Shown here: in pieces, positions 27,522-35,873 of the stretch
Layout: each line of letters starts with the position of its first letter
Position numbering within the stretch: the first letter of the stretch is position 1
From: Saprospiraceae bacterium
Lineage (GTDB): Bacteria > Bacteroidota > Bacteroidia > Chitinophagales > Saprospiraceae
Direction of reading: 5' to 3'
Assembly (NCBI GenBank): GCA_016711125.1
Contig: JADJTQ010000014.1
Coordinates: 216,954-280,953, forward strand
DNA: 64,000 nt
The notes under the pieces: generated by a model
What the model was told of the DNA's origin: nothing
Databases searched by the model: none
Seen by the model: the letters and a program-made list of their open reading frames with translations, nothing else
Program-made: the position numbers and the translations under genes

Positions 27522-28601
27522 CTACTTGGGTTTCACTATCACCACCTTAAACCGCATCACCCGTTGAAAATCGAAAAGTATATCCAGGTAATAGAGCGAG
27601 TTCTCCGGGATCACATAATCAAATTCATAGAGATTGCCGGTTTTTACAAATGGCGTATAGCGTTGTCTTTTCAAGGCGAAGGTATCCTGCACCCATATTT
27701 TTTTGCGTTTATTTATTTGTTCCCAGCCCCAGACTTCCGCGTTGCGATAGAGATTCGTATTCACCTGCAACTTCTCAATCGTGCCGGTGTATTCAAATTT
27801 AAAATGAATGGTATCGCCTTTTTTCCCGTTGATCATTCCCGTCTGTGGTGAATGCAATCTGATCTTGCTCAGAATATCCGGATCAAAATAGGGATTGGCA
27901 GCAAACTTGTCCTTGGTATAACCAGGTTTTAATACCCAGCGGGTGTACTGCGGGAAATGGTTGCGGGAAAATTCGGCAAAAGGTGTCAGGAAATAATAGT
28001 CATTGTATTGTTTGACAAAACCATTGAGTTTGCCGGTGTTTTCATCTTCGGTGGTATAGCCTGCCGACCAGGTGGCATCGAGTAAATGCCAGGTGGTATC
28101 GAGCCAGATCACGTTCCAGCTATGGTTTACGGGACCAGCATTGCCGATCTGGTAGAGTTTGGTCTTGGTATGTCCGTTGATTGTGGCTGCTTCCAGCCCG
28201 GCGATATCACACATCCGGGTAAAGAGCCGGGCATAGCCATCGCTGATTGCTTTTCCTTTCCGGAGAATATTCGCCAGGTATTTTTTTTCCCAATTGGCGA
28301 GCACTTCATCACAATCCTGTCCGGATTTACATTCGGGAATTTCAATCTCCTCGTCTTTATTAAAGAATTTCCAGTCGTACCGGATATGATCGGTGATCCA
28401 GATAAAAATAGAGCGGACTTTAGATAATTTATCGGAATAGGGACTGGTCAGGTTTTGTACCAGTTTGACGATATCATCATCGTAGCGGATACTGCGGGCG
28501 CGCAGGTCTATCGGGTTAAAATCGGGCCGGGCAGGCTGGGCGTTTACAGCTGCGCATAAACAGGTCAGGATCAGGAATATCGGGATCAGGCGGCGGGACA
28601 T
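27522..28601 (-). CDS. Secreted transglutaminase-like protein lacking the catalytic Cys
   Basis: ATG 28601 (MSRRLIPIFLILTCLCAAVN, cleaved near NAQP) is preferred over an upstream start that only adds sequence before the signal. 359 residues. The transglutaminase-like core (about 60-190) has VRSIFIWITDHIRYDW, RKGKAISDGYARLF, VNHSWNVIWLDTTWHLLDAT. In the family the second block reads G-x-C-x-G-Y; here the Cys position is Ser. The His and Asp of the triad (NHSWN, LLDAT) remain. It is therefore probably not an ordinary cysteine transglutaminase or peptidase. The C-terminal half is beta-rich (HFKFEYTGTIEKLQVNTNLY). Confidence 0.78.
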   Translation of the reverse strand: MSRRLIPIFLILTCLCAAVNAQPARPDFNPIDLRARSIRYDDDIVKLVQNLTSPYSDKLSKVRSIFIWITDHIRYDWKFFNKDEEIEIPECKSGQDCDEVLANWEKKYLANILRKGKAISDGYARLFTRMCDIAGLEAATINGHTKTKLYQIGNAGPVNHSWNVIWLDTTWHLLDATWSAGYTTEDENTGKLNGFVKQYNDYYFLTPFAEFSRNHFPQYTRWVLKPGYTKDKFAANPYFDPDILSKIRLHSPQTGMINGKKGDTIHFKFEYTGTIEKLQVNTNLYRNAEVWGWEQINKRKKIWVQDTFALKRQRYTPFVKTGNLYEFDYVIPENSLYYLDILFDFQRVMRFKVVIVKPK

Positions 28602-28658
28602 AGAATGGTTAAGGATTCGGAGAAGTAAGGTACGTATTAATAGTGGGAAGAGCAAGAT

Positions 28659-28720
28659 CCTCCTTCGCTGAAGCTACGGAGGACGAGGCCCTCCTTCGCT
28701 GAAGCTACGGAGGACGAGGC
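28659..28720. repeat. Perfect tandem duplication of a 31-bp hairpin word
   Basis: Two identical 31-base units (28659-28689, 28690-28720) beginning CCTCCTTCGCTGAAGC and containing a near-palindrome CCTCC...GGAGG. Related single copies lie at 33240-33263 and 58961-58985. Confidence 0.8.
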
Positions 28721-28739
28721 GGGAGTCGGGTATGAGGTA

Positions 28740-30173
28740 CTAACCCGCCTGGTTAAAAGAGCTGAGGCCTTGAATACTATTTAACTGCTCGTTTAATTTT
28801 AAGGAGGCGGTGGGGGATCCGGATTGTTTTGCGGGATTTAATGCCGGTGCTTTTTTTTCTTTGACTAATGAGGTTGCGATTTTTTTGAGCTGTATGTTAA
28901 AAGTCGTGCCTTCTCCCGGTTTTGAAGAAATGGCGAAAAGGACATCCATTTTATCCAGCATTTCTTTACAGATATAAAGACCGAGTCCGGTGCCGGTGGC
29001 GCTTGAAGTACCACGGTAAAACATTTCAAATACCCGGGGCTGGCATTCCAGGGGTATGCCCTCTCCATTATCTGTTATGCTGAATGAACAGTGATGGTTG
29101 TTGTTTTCAAAACGCAGGAAAACAAAAGGATTTTCAATTTCCTTTTTTTTATATTTAACAGAGTTACTGATGATATTACGAAGCACGGTACTGAGCCGGT
29201 TTTTATCCGCATAGATTTTGGTTTCACCGGAATACTCCTCCTGAAACGAAAAGCCCGGACCGGCGGAAAAGCGTAGTCCGTCGAATATTTCCTTTACCAC
29301 ATCCTTTAATTCGAATTCTTCTTCCTGAATTTCGGTACGGGCATTCCTGGAATAGGTGAGGATTTCATGAATAATCTGATCCAGGTTATTAATGCTTTTA
29401 CCCGCCAGTCCGAGGTATTTGAGTACCTGCTCCCGGTCATCAATTTTCATTTTTGCAAGGTCAATCAGTCCCTTGGTGGAAAGCAAGGGGGAGCGAAGGT
29501 CATGTGAAACGATATAAATGAAATTATCGAGTTCATGATTGGTCTTGATGAGACTGTTATTCAGCCGGTCATTCAGCGCCAGGATATAAGCCACTTCAGC
29601 AAACGTGGCCACTGCTGCTCCGATTATATTGATGAGCATATCGAAGTTGGCCCCATTCAGTACTGCCACCGGTTCATGTTCCGGATAATGAATATCCGTG
29701 AGGACCAGCAAGGAGATAAGCAGCAATATGATTACCGCCAGGACCCTTCCGTATATTCTCTGTTTTTCCTGGAAAGCGATCAGCGTGCCAATCAGCACCG
29801 GTACATAAAAAGCCAGAACACTGTCATTGATATGTTCGCCATAAGGAGAGGAAGGAAAGTAGAACATCAGTGCGATGAAGGCAATCAGCTGGATGAAGTT
29901 GACCAGTTTTGACGCGAGCGTATATCCTTTCCGGTGGATCAGCCAGGCAATTAAGGCGAAAATTCCACAGGAAAAACTGAGGATAGCCTGGTAATGATAT
30001 GCCTGGATCAGGCCGATGATAGTATAGGTGAAACCAAAAAAACCAACGATGGCGATAAGCATGGTGTGTACCCGGTCCCCTTTACTGACCAATATATTAT
30101 CGGTGCTGTAATATCCTTTAGAGAAGTGGATATCAACATCGAGTAAATTCCTCAGATTAATTTTAAAAGACAT
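28740..30173 (-). CDS. Membrane sensor histidine kinase (paralogue 1)
   Basis: 477 residues, intact. The N-terminal part has about six membrane helices (residues 36-205) with a short loop SSPYGEHINDSVLAFYVPVL. Then come the HisKA phospho-acceptor box DNFIYIVSHDLRSPLLSTKG, the N box RNIISNSVKYKKKE, and the ATP lid DNGEGIPLECQPRVFEMFYR with GTGLGLYICKEML. A Ser/Asn/Gln-rich tail of about 45 residues ends the protein. No receiver gene is adjacent. The second copy at 30974 shares the whole layout, so the pair arose by duplication with a small membrane protein between them. Confidence 0.88.
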   Translation of the reverse strand: MSFKINLRNLLDVDIHFSKGYYSTDNILVSKGDRVHTMLIAIVGFFGFTYTIIGLIQAYHYQAILSFSCGIFALIAWLIHRKGYTLASKLVNFIQLIAFIALMFYFPSSPYGEHINDSVLAFYVPVLIGTLIAFQEKQRIYGRVLAVIILLLISLLVLTDIHYPEHEPVAVLNGANFDMLINIIGAAVATFAEVAYILALNDRLNNSLIKTNHELDNFIYIVSHDLRSPLLSTKGLIDLAKMKIDDREQVLKYLGLAGKSINNLDQIIHEILTYSRNARTEIQEEEFELKDVVKEIFDGLRFSAGPGFSFQEEYSGETKIYADKNRLSTVLRNIISNSVKYKKKEIENPFVFLRFENNNHHCSFSITDNGEGIPLECQPRVFEMFYRGTSSATGTGLGLYICKEMLDKMDVLFAISSKPGEGTTFNIQLKKIATSLVKEKKAPALNPAKQSGSPTASLKLNEQLNSIQGLSSFNQAG

Positions 30174-30379
30174 CAGGGTACTAATTATTGGTGCTACTTA
30201 ACCGGTATAAAGATATTCCGGAAACCTGGGAAATACCAGTAACCGGTGTGCAAAAAAGCTTGTAAAAACACTTGATTATCAGGAACTAATGATGAATGAT
30301 TAGTAACAGGTAGTAGTTGGTACTTAGAAAAAGCTATGGTTGTCCCGGATCCCTTATTACCGGTCCGGAGAATGGGCAA

Positions 30380-30898
30380 TTAATGGCCCGTAGTCCGGGT
30401 CCATTCCTTCCGGTCAATCCGGGTGGTATCCACTTTGGTGTAGGTACAAAAAACGGGCGAATACATTTTCCTTAATTCAACAGACAGGGAGGAAGGACCG
30501 CTGTCAGTTGCCCCGCAACCATAAGAACGGAGTGTAATTGTAGTGGAAGGGTTGGATCTATTTACAAACAAGGTCTCTTCATCGGAGTATAAACACATTC
30601 CTTCACCAAATGAAACCAGTGCATATAAAAAGAAGAGAAAGAAACAACCAAGACTAAGCAGAAAATGAATAATAATCGTGTTTCTTTTCTTTGTCCGGTC
30701 CATGGACTGGAATCCGATCCGGCAGGCCGTCAGCAGGATAGCGACCGGGATACCCCCAAAGAAAAGGATATCGAATATCTCGTCATATTCTTTGCTGGCA
30801 AAATCCAGCGGACTGAACCGGATTATAGCTGCGGTCAGGAAGATCAGCACAATAAATGTGATACAGAAATAGTATAAAAATTTAAATACCAGTTTCAT
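30380..30898 (-). CDS. Small membrane protein of unknown function
   Basis: 172 residues, intact. Three hydrophobic segments (LYYFCITFIVLIFLTAAIIR, ILFFGGIPVAILLTACRIGF, IHFLLSLGCFFLFFLYALVS) are followed by a soluble domain of about 75 residues with Cys (CLYSDEETLF, RSYGCGATDSGPSSLS, VFCTYTK). I recognise no family. It lies between two paralogous histidine kinase genes of the same orientation, with about 200 and 75 bases of spacer, and may be an accessory of the sensors; this is position-based inference. Confidence 0.75.
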   Translation of the reverse strand: MKLVFKFLYYFCITFIVLIFLTAAIIRFSPLDFASKEYDEIFDILFFGGIPVAILLTACRIGFQSMDRTKKRNTIIIHFLLSLGCFFLFFLYALVSFGEGMCLYSDEETLFVNRSNPSTTITLRSYGCGATDSGPSSLSVELRKMYSPVFCTYTKVDTTRIDRKEWTRTTGH

Positions 30899-30973
30899 TT
30901 CAGGAATAATATGACGGGTGATTCGTTAACCTATGTTAAGTTACCGAATAAAAAAACATGGAATGATTTTGAA

Positions 30974-32290
30974 TTATGCTGAAACCACCCGGGGCGCCTG
31001 CTCAAGTGTGAAGGTAAAACTGGTGCCATGGCCCTCAGTGGAATCCAGGTGGAAAGAAGCCCTCATTTTTTCCAGCATTTCTTTGCAGATGTATAAACCC
31101 AGCCCGGTACCCGGTGCGGCAGTAGTAGCCCGGTAAAACATATCAAATACCTTACTCATACTTTCATTGGCGATACCCTGACCGTTATCTGAAACGGTAA
31201 TAGTAAACTGATTACCGCTTCTGTTGAAATCCAGTTTGACAAAAGCACCAGGGGTTTCTTTCTTCCTGTATTTCACGGCATTGGTGATCAGGTTACGGAG
31301 GATGGTATGGAGCCGGCCTTTATCCGAATAGATCCGGGTATCCCCCTTGTATTCTTCAACGAAAGAGAAAGAAGGGCTGTCTTTTATTTCAAGTCCATCC
31401 TTTATTTCCCCGATGATGGTTTTGAGGTCAAACCATTCATGCAGCAGTCCGGTTCTTGAATTACGGGAATAGGCGAGTATTTCCTTGATGATATCATCCA
31501 GGTTGTTGATGCTTTTACCGGCGAGGTCCAGGTATTTAAGCACTTCTTTTTGTTCGTTAATTTTCAGTTTGGAAATATCCAGCAGACCTTTGGTCAGCAG
31601 CAGCGGGGAGCGCAGGTCATGGCTCACGATATAAACAAAATTATCCAGTTCATGATTGGCTTTGGACAGGCTTTCGTTCAGCCGGTTATTCAGGGCCAGG
31701 ATATAGGCTACTTCAACGAAAGTGGCCACGGCTGCTCCTATAATATTAAAGAGGAGATCATAACTTACGCTGCTCAGGAGGGGTGCCTGATGGTCGGACA
31801 TGTAATGGAAATCTGTTATGATCAGGAAGAGGGCCACCAGCAGAATAATCCCTGATAAAAGATAACCATACTTATTCTCTTTGCCCTGAAAGGCAATCAG
31901 TGTACCAACGCTCACGGGGATGTAAAACACCAGCACACTGTCGTTTATATGAATACCATAGGGAGAAGCAGGAAAATAGTACATCAGTCCGATGATAAGA
32001 ATGAGCTGGCTGAGATTAAAAATTTTAGAGTAGAAAGCAAAGCCCTTGTCTTGTATGATATAGGCGAGACAGGAAAAAACAAATAAAGCCGCGTTCAGCG
32101 CCATTTGATAGTAATAGCCCAGGTACCAGGTGACGAAAATAAAAAAGAAGCCATAAAAAGCCTCAATATAAATGAGGGCTTTATGGACCTGGTTTCCTTC
32201 CCGCACCAGGAAGTTTTCCCGGCTGTTCTGCTGATCAGCCGGAATGCTATCCACATTCAGCAGGTTTTTAAAAGAAGTAAAAAAGTGCAT
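30974..32290 (-). CDS. Membrane sensor histidine kinase (paralogue 2)
   Basis: 438 residues, intact. Same plan as the protein at 28740: about six membrane helices with the loop ASPYGIHINDSVLVFYIPVS, then DNFVYIVSHDLRSPLLLTKG (H box), RNLITNAVKYRKKE (N box) and DNGQGIANESMSKVFDMFYR with GTGLGLYICKEML. It lacks the Ser/Asn-rich tail of the other copy. The conserved extramembrane loop and the conserved IIGAAVATF.EVAYILALN helix just before the kinase core may define the sensor type. Confidence 0.88.
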   Translation of the reverse strand: MHFFTSFKNLLNVDSIPADQQNSRENFLVREGNQVHKALIYIEAFYGFFFIFVTWYLGYYYQMALNAALFVFSCLAYIIQDKGFAFYSKIFNLSQLILIIGLMYYFPASPYGIHINDSVLVFYIPVSVGTLIAFQGKENKYGYLLSGIILLVALFLIITDFHYMSDHQAPLLSSVSYDLLFNIIGAAVATFVEVAYILALNNRLNESLSKANHELDNFVYIVSHDLRSPLLLTKGLLDISKLKINEQKEVLKYLDLAGKSINNLDDIIKEILAYSRNSRTGLLHEWFDLKTIIGEIKDGLEIKDSPSFSFVEEYKGDTRIYSDKGRLHTILRNLITNAVKYRKKETPGAFVKLDFNRSGNQFTITVSDNGQGIANESMSKVFDMFYRATTAAPGTGLGLYICKEMLEKMRASFHLDSTEGHGTSFTFTLEQAPRVVSA

Positions 32291-32394
32291 ACTACCCCGG
32301 TATTTTTAATTTTTCTTACGGGGGCTAAAGTTATCTTTCGTTACGATAAAAAAAACTGATTTTCAGATACTCAGGTACTTATTTTCAGCTAAGG

Positions 32395-32496
32395 GCGGGG
32401 GGCCGCGCGTGTTCAGTCGGGTGTCAGAAAACAGCCTTCTTACGAAACTAAATTGTACACAGAAGTCACTCGTACTTCGTATTTCTGACTTCGTAC
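32395..32496. repeat. Dispersed repeat module (reverse orientation)
   Basis: Contains GTGTCAGAAAACAGCC and ACTTCGTATTTCTGACTTCG, the reverse sense of the TACGAAGTACG and GGGCTGTTTCCTGACAC words at 23041. It lies behind the leucine-rich-repeat gene stop. Confidence 0.6.
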
Positions 32497-33198
32497 TTAG
32501 TATAGGTTTTTGAATAAATGCTCCTGCTGTTGTACTTCTTTATAATGTGGCAGGCTCAGCCATTTCAGGTCTTTTATTTTAAGGATGGGGGAATAATCCT
32601 TGTCTTTCACCCGTACCATTTTCAGGCAGAGCCTTTGCAGCCAGGGAATGGACTCCAGGAATTTCAGGTCAGACAATAGAACCGGCTTCATGGAGGAGAA
32701 CCCATCACCTTCGATATCGAGATCCTGCAGAGCGGTCAGGGAAGAGAGGAACCGGTAGTCGTGTACGTTTACCAATCCGTCGGATTCCAGTGTTTTCAGT
32801 TGAGGCAAACTGCCTACCGGGGACAGGTCAGTGATACTTGTTCCATTACCCAGGTGCAGGTGTTCGAGGTTGGTCAGCTGGCTGATGGCCGTCAGATCAG
32901 GGTATACGCCCCATTTAATCCAGAGAGAAGTAAGACTGGTCTGTTTGCAGATCGCATCGAAGATTTTCTGCGAGATCCGGGTTTCCATCCAGATGCTTTT
33001 CAGCGGCAAGGTATTATTAGATAGATGATCGCACCATTCGTCCACGATCTTTGCCTGTTCCTTCGCGGTTGTATTATCCAGTTGGGTGCAACAAAGTTCT
33101 ATATCCGCTTCGCCTTTGTACTCACTGAAGTTGATCAGTTTGGGTCCCTGGTTAATGGTTTGTCCGGGAAATTCACCGAAGTTATAGCTGAATGGCAT
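32497..33198 (-). CDS. Leucine-rich-repeat protein
   Basis: 233 residues, intact, without signal peptide. Four to five irregular LRR units are visible: TSLTSLWIKWGVYPDLTAIS, QLTNLEHLHLGNGTSITDLS, PQLKTLESDGLVNVHDYRFL, SLTALQDLDIEGDGFSSMKP and LKWLSLPHY. The N-terminal part (about 1-90) is not repetitive. A cytosolic protein-binding role is typical of the fold; no partner is evident. Confidence 0.75.
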   Translation of the reverse strand: MPFSYNFGEFPGQTINQGPKLINFSEYKGEADIELCCTQLDNTTAKEQAKIVDEWCDHLSNNTLPLKSIWMETRISQKIFDAICKQTSLTSLWIKWGVYPDLTAISQLTNLEHLHLGNGTSITDLSPVGSLPQLKTLESDGLVNVHDYRFLSSLTALQDLDIEGDGFSSMKPVLLSDLKFLESIPWLQRLCLKMVRVKDKDYSPILKIKDLKWLSLPHYKEVQQQEHLFKNLY

Positions 33199-33219
33199 TG
33201 GGTAAAGTTAGGGAGAAAA

Positions 33220-33421
33220 GAAAGTCAGTAGATATTAGTCCCCCTTCGCTAAAGCTTCGGAGGATAAATCGGTAGTCAACAGCCCCACTTGAGCAGGTGT
33301 TCGCTGTTAGCTGATAGGTGTTTGGAAACAGCCCGTTCTGAGCAGGTTGAATCTAAACCAATATATAGCCTCTCGCTTTACGGGATCCCGCTCGTACATC
33401 GTATTTCTAACTTCGTACTTA
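33220..33421. repeat. Dispersed repeat modules incl. CCTCC..GGAGG hairpin (33240-33263)
   Basis: From left to right: CCCCCTTCGCTAAAGCTTCGG hairpin word (33240-33263), AGTCAACAGCCCC and GTTTGGAAACAGCCCGTTCT (reverse of GGGCTGTTTCC), then ATCGTATTTCTAACTTCG. It follows the same order as other modules but inverted. Confidence 0.55.
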
Positions 33422-34097
33422 TTATGTTATCCATGCCAGCACCCAGCTCAATGTATAATACCCGGTTCCTGCCATTGTAACAGGATGAATCCGCTTTAAT
33501 ACAATACGGTCATAGATCAGCAGGAGACAATAAACGAAGTCCAGATACTCATCAGGGTGATATCCCAGGCCAGGTCACTCACGAGCAGGTTGTCAAGGAA
33601 GGAGTGAGCCATGGCCCGTCCGAGAACAGGTCCCAGCATATAGATGGTGGCGATAAACATAAAGCGTTTATGAGCTGCCGGTTGTTTCCGGTACTTGTAA
33701 CCGAGATAGACAAACACCGCAAAGGCCGGCATAAAGAACCGGTTGGCTTTACTTCGGGTGACATCAGTTGCCATCCTTTAAAAATCACGATAAAAATATA
33801 GAGGGTAGTAACAAATACACCAATAGCTGCCAGCATCCCCGCCAGACCCAGCCGGATATGCTGTTTATACTGCAGTTTCCTTACATAATTCACCTGGATC
33901 AGAAAGATGATGAACCAGGCAAAGCAAAAAAGTCCATGGATGATGTATTTCGGATCCTTGTTGGACTTCTGCCCGACATCAGTGAACAGGTTATCTGAGA
34001 AAGCATATACGGATAAAAATACCAGCAGCCAGCCCATTACGGTGAAGTAGTATTTTTTCAAATGTGTATTGCCGGGTGTGTACTCTAATATAGGCAA
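33422..34097 (-). CDS. Multi-pass membrane protein of unknown function, frameshifted
   Basis: Reads from ATG 34097 (MPILEYTPGNTHLKKYYFTV). About seven membrane helices: MGWLLVFLSVYAF, YIIHGLFCFAWFIIFLIQVN, LGLAGMLAAIGVFVTTLYIF, FFMPAFAVFVYLGYKYR, FIATIYMLGPVLGRAM, and after a further shift LDFVYCLLLIYDRIVLKR. The end is GYYTLSWVLAWIT with stop 33422-33424. Indels lie near 33770 and 33545. Conserved His in IIHG and HIRLG could suggest a heme- or redox-linked membrane family (DUF2306-like), but I cannot assign it. Confidence 0.6.
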
Positions 34098-34128
34098 TTT
34101 TGTAGGAATCGGCTGTTGGATCTTCTAT

Positions 34129-34180
34129 ATCTCGCTGCTTGCACTCTGTAGTGAAACGAAGGAGTGGCGCTCGAAATAAG
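34129..34180. repeat. Dispersed repeat CTCGCT..GTAGTGAAACGAAGGAGT
   Basis: It matches 49940-49988 in the same orientation (shared core GTAGTGAAACGAAGGAGT, then GGCGCTCGAAATA versus AGCGCTCGAAATA). Confidence 0.7.
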
Positions 34181-34196
34181 AGTGGAGGTGTCTTTC

Positions 34197-34682
34197 CTAT
34201 TTATGATCGTAGCTCAAAACTTCGCGGAGCAGCCAGCGGCCATTGTCAAGCAGCCAGACATGGGTGAATTTTGCGCGGCTGCTATAGCGGTCGGGCTTAC
34301 CGGTTTCGCGGATATAAAATTCATGGATGCCGGTCTGGATTACGCCGTAGAAAATTCCATTGCTAAAAAGTGGAAATACTTCGAGACTGTTAGCCACAGC
34401 TTTGCGGATGGGCTTTTGTTCAGGGTTTCCGCAGATATTATTTTTTACGGCAGCGAGAAACTCTGTTTTGTGTTGTATACCTCCCTGGTCATGGAAAAAG
34501 ACCAGTTCCGGATGAGTGGTTTTATCAAGATAATCCAGGTCGCATAAGTTAAAGGACCGTTCGAAGAAGATGCTGTCCTGTTGTTTCAGGGCCAGGTAGA
34601 GGGAATCGGTCTTTGCCAGTTGTGCTTCTGCACTCAAGGCGGCTCCGAGTAATGTTATAAAAAGCCAGCATGATTTCAGCAT
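34197..34682 (-). CDS. Secreted NTF2-like (DUF4440-type) protein
   Basis: 161 residues, intact. Signal peptide MLKSCWLFITLLGAALSAEA. The NTF2-like cone fold is suggested by LKQQDSIFFERSFNLCDLDY, FFHDQGGIQHKTEFLAAVKN, GVIQTGIHEFYIRETGKPDR and FTHVWLLDNGRWLLREVLSY. Members bind small ligands or act as minor enzymes; no active site can be assigned. Stands alone. Confidence 0.8.
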   Translation of the reverse strand: MLKSCWLFITLLGAALSAEAQLAKTDSLYLALKQQDSIFFERSFNLCDLDYLDKTTHPELVFFHDQGGIQHKTEFLAAVKNNICGNPEQKPIRKAVANSLEVFPLFSNGIFYGVIQTGIHEFYIRETGKPDRYSSRAKFTHVWLLDNGRWLLREVLSYDHK

Positions 34683-34794
34683 AAACAGGATTGAGTATCA
34701 AAGATGCCCCGGGAATGCTGAATAGCAATGCCGTTGGTAATGAGTATTTGCCGTTACTGAAATACTCATTGCGGGACGTACCGAAGGGTTGTAT

Positions 34795-35708
34795 TTATTG
34801 TTTTTCCTCCTTCGGCGCTACTTCACTTGTTTCCGCTTCTACGTATTGCAGGGGATAGGTTTTCACAGAAGTGATTTTACCTTTTTTGTCATATTCAGTT
34901 ACCGTCCGCTTCCCGTTTCTCTCCACTTCCTTTTTCCTGATCTTTTTACTGTCATAGTAAGTGAAGGTCACGATATCATTAAAGCGCCCGGTGTCATCTG
35001 TAAAGTGAACGATCCCTTTCGGGTCCCAGACGGTGCTCAGGTTTTTCAGAATGGTTTTAGTAGTCAGGATACCTTTTCGAAATCACTGGTTTCGATCTGC
35101 TTCAGGGTCCAGTTGTATTGGACGAGCTGGTACAGGTTACCCGTCGGATCCATTTTCTTTTCATAGTAATGGGGGATCATTTCGCTGACGAGGATGCCAT
35201 CTACGTATTTATAATGGGCGTAATTGTTATAGGGTCCTTTCGTAAAATTGATGATCAGCCTACGGCCTTTCTGGCCATATTCTTTTTCCACCCTGACTGA
35301 TTTTAATTCCGGCATCCATTTATTCTTTTTGTGATCGTAGAGGAATACAGTAACAGTGGAGTCGAACGACTCGGAATGAATTTCCCCTTTTATGATAAAG
35401 TATTCCCGGTTCACGAGCCCGTTTACATAGTTGATCTCCCGATATATAGCCTCATCATTAAAGTCCTTAAAGGAGCCATTCAGGAATCCGGAGTCACCCA
35501 CCTGGAACAGGTGATAGCGATTGCCGCCACTTGTTTTATAGTGACCGGCCGGTAGCAATGTACTGTCAGCAGAATACATAACCCGCAATTTGCCCGGGAT
35601 AGTAAGGGTGGGTCTGAAGTATACATCCGTTTCCTTGATTTCGGTAACGGGCTGTGCCAATGTCTGCAGGCAGACCAGGGTAAAAAGCGTGAATAGGATT
35701 GATTTCAT
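34795..35708 (-). CDS. Secreted protein of unknown function with MORN-like strands, one frameshift
   Basis: ATG 35708 gives the signal MKSILFTLFTLVCLQTLAQ. The protein has strand repeats of the type FQVGDSGFLNGSFKDFNDEA, REINYVNGLVNREYFIIKGE and HYKYVDGILVSEMI, reminiscent of YwqK/MORN-type repeats. The frame is lost near 35070 (GAAAAGGTATCC, one base missing) and resumes ILTTKTILKNLSTVWDPKGI, VHFTDDTGRFNDIVTFTYYD, ending AETSEVAPKEEKQ with stop 34795-34797; about 304 residues. Function unknown. Confidence 0.68.
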
Positions 35709-35873
35709 ATTGGTTGATTGAATGGGTTGGGAGGGTATTGTCCACAGTCGACAGACAACGGTCCACGGAAGTCCCCGAAAGAACAAATATACAAACAGGA
35801 GATACGAAGTATGATGAAGCCGTTAGGTAAATAGTTTTATGTTTAGGAAGAGCTGCCGGCTGCCCACTGATTC

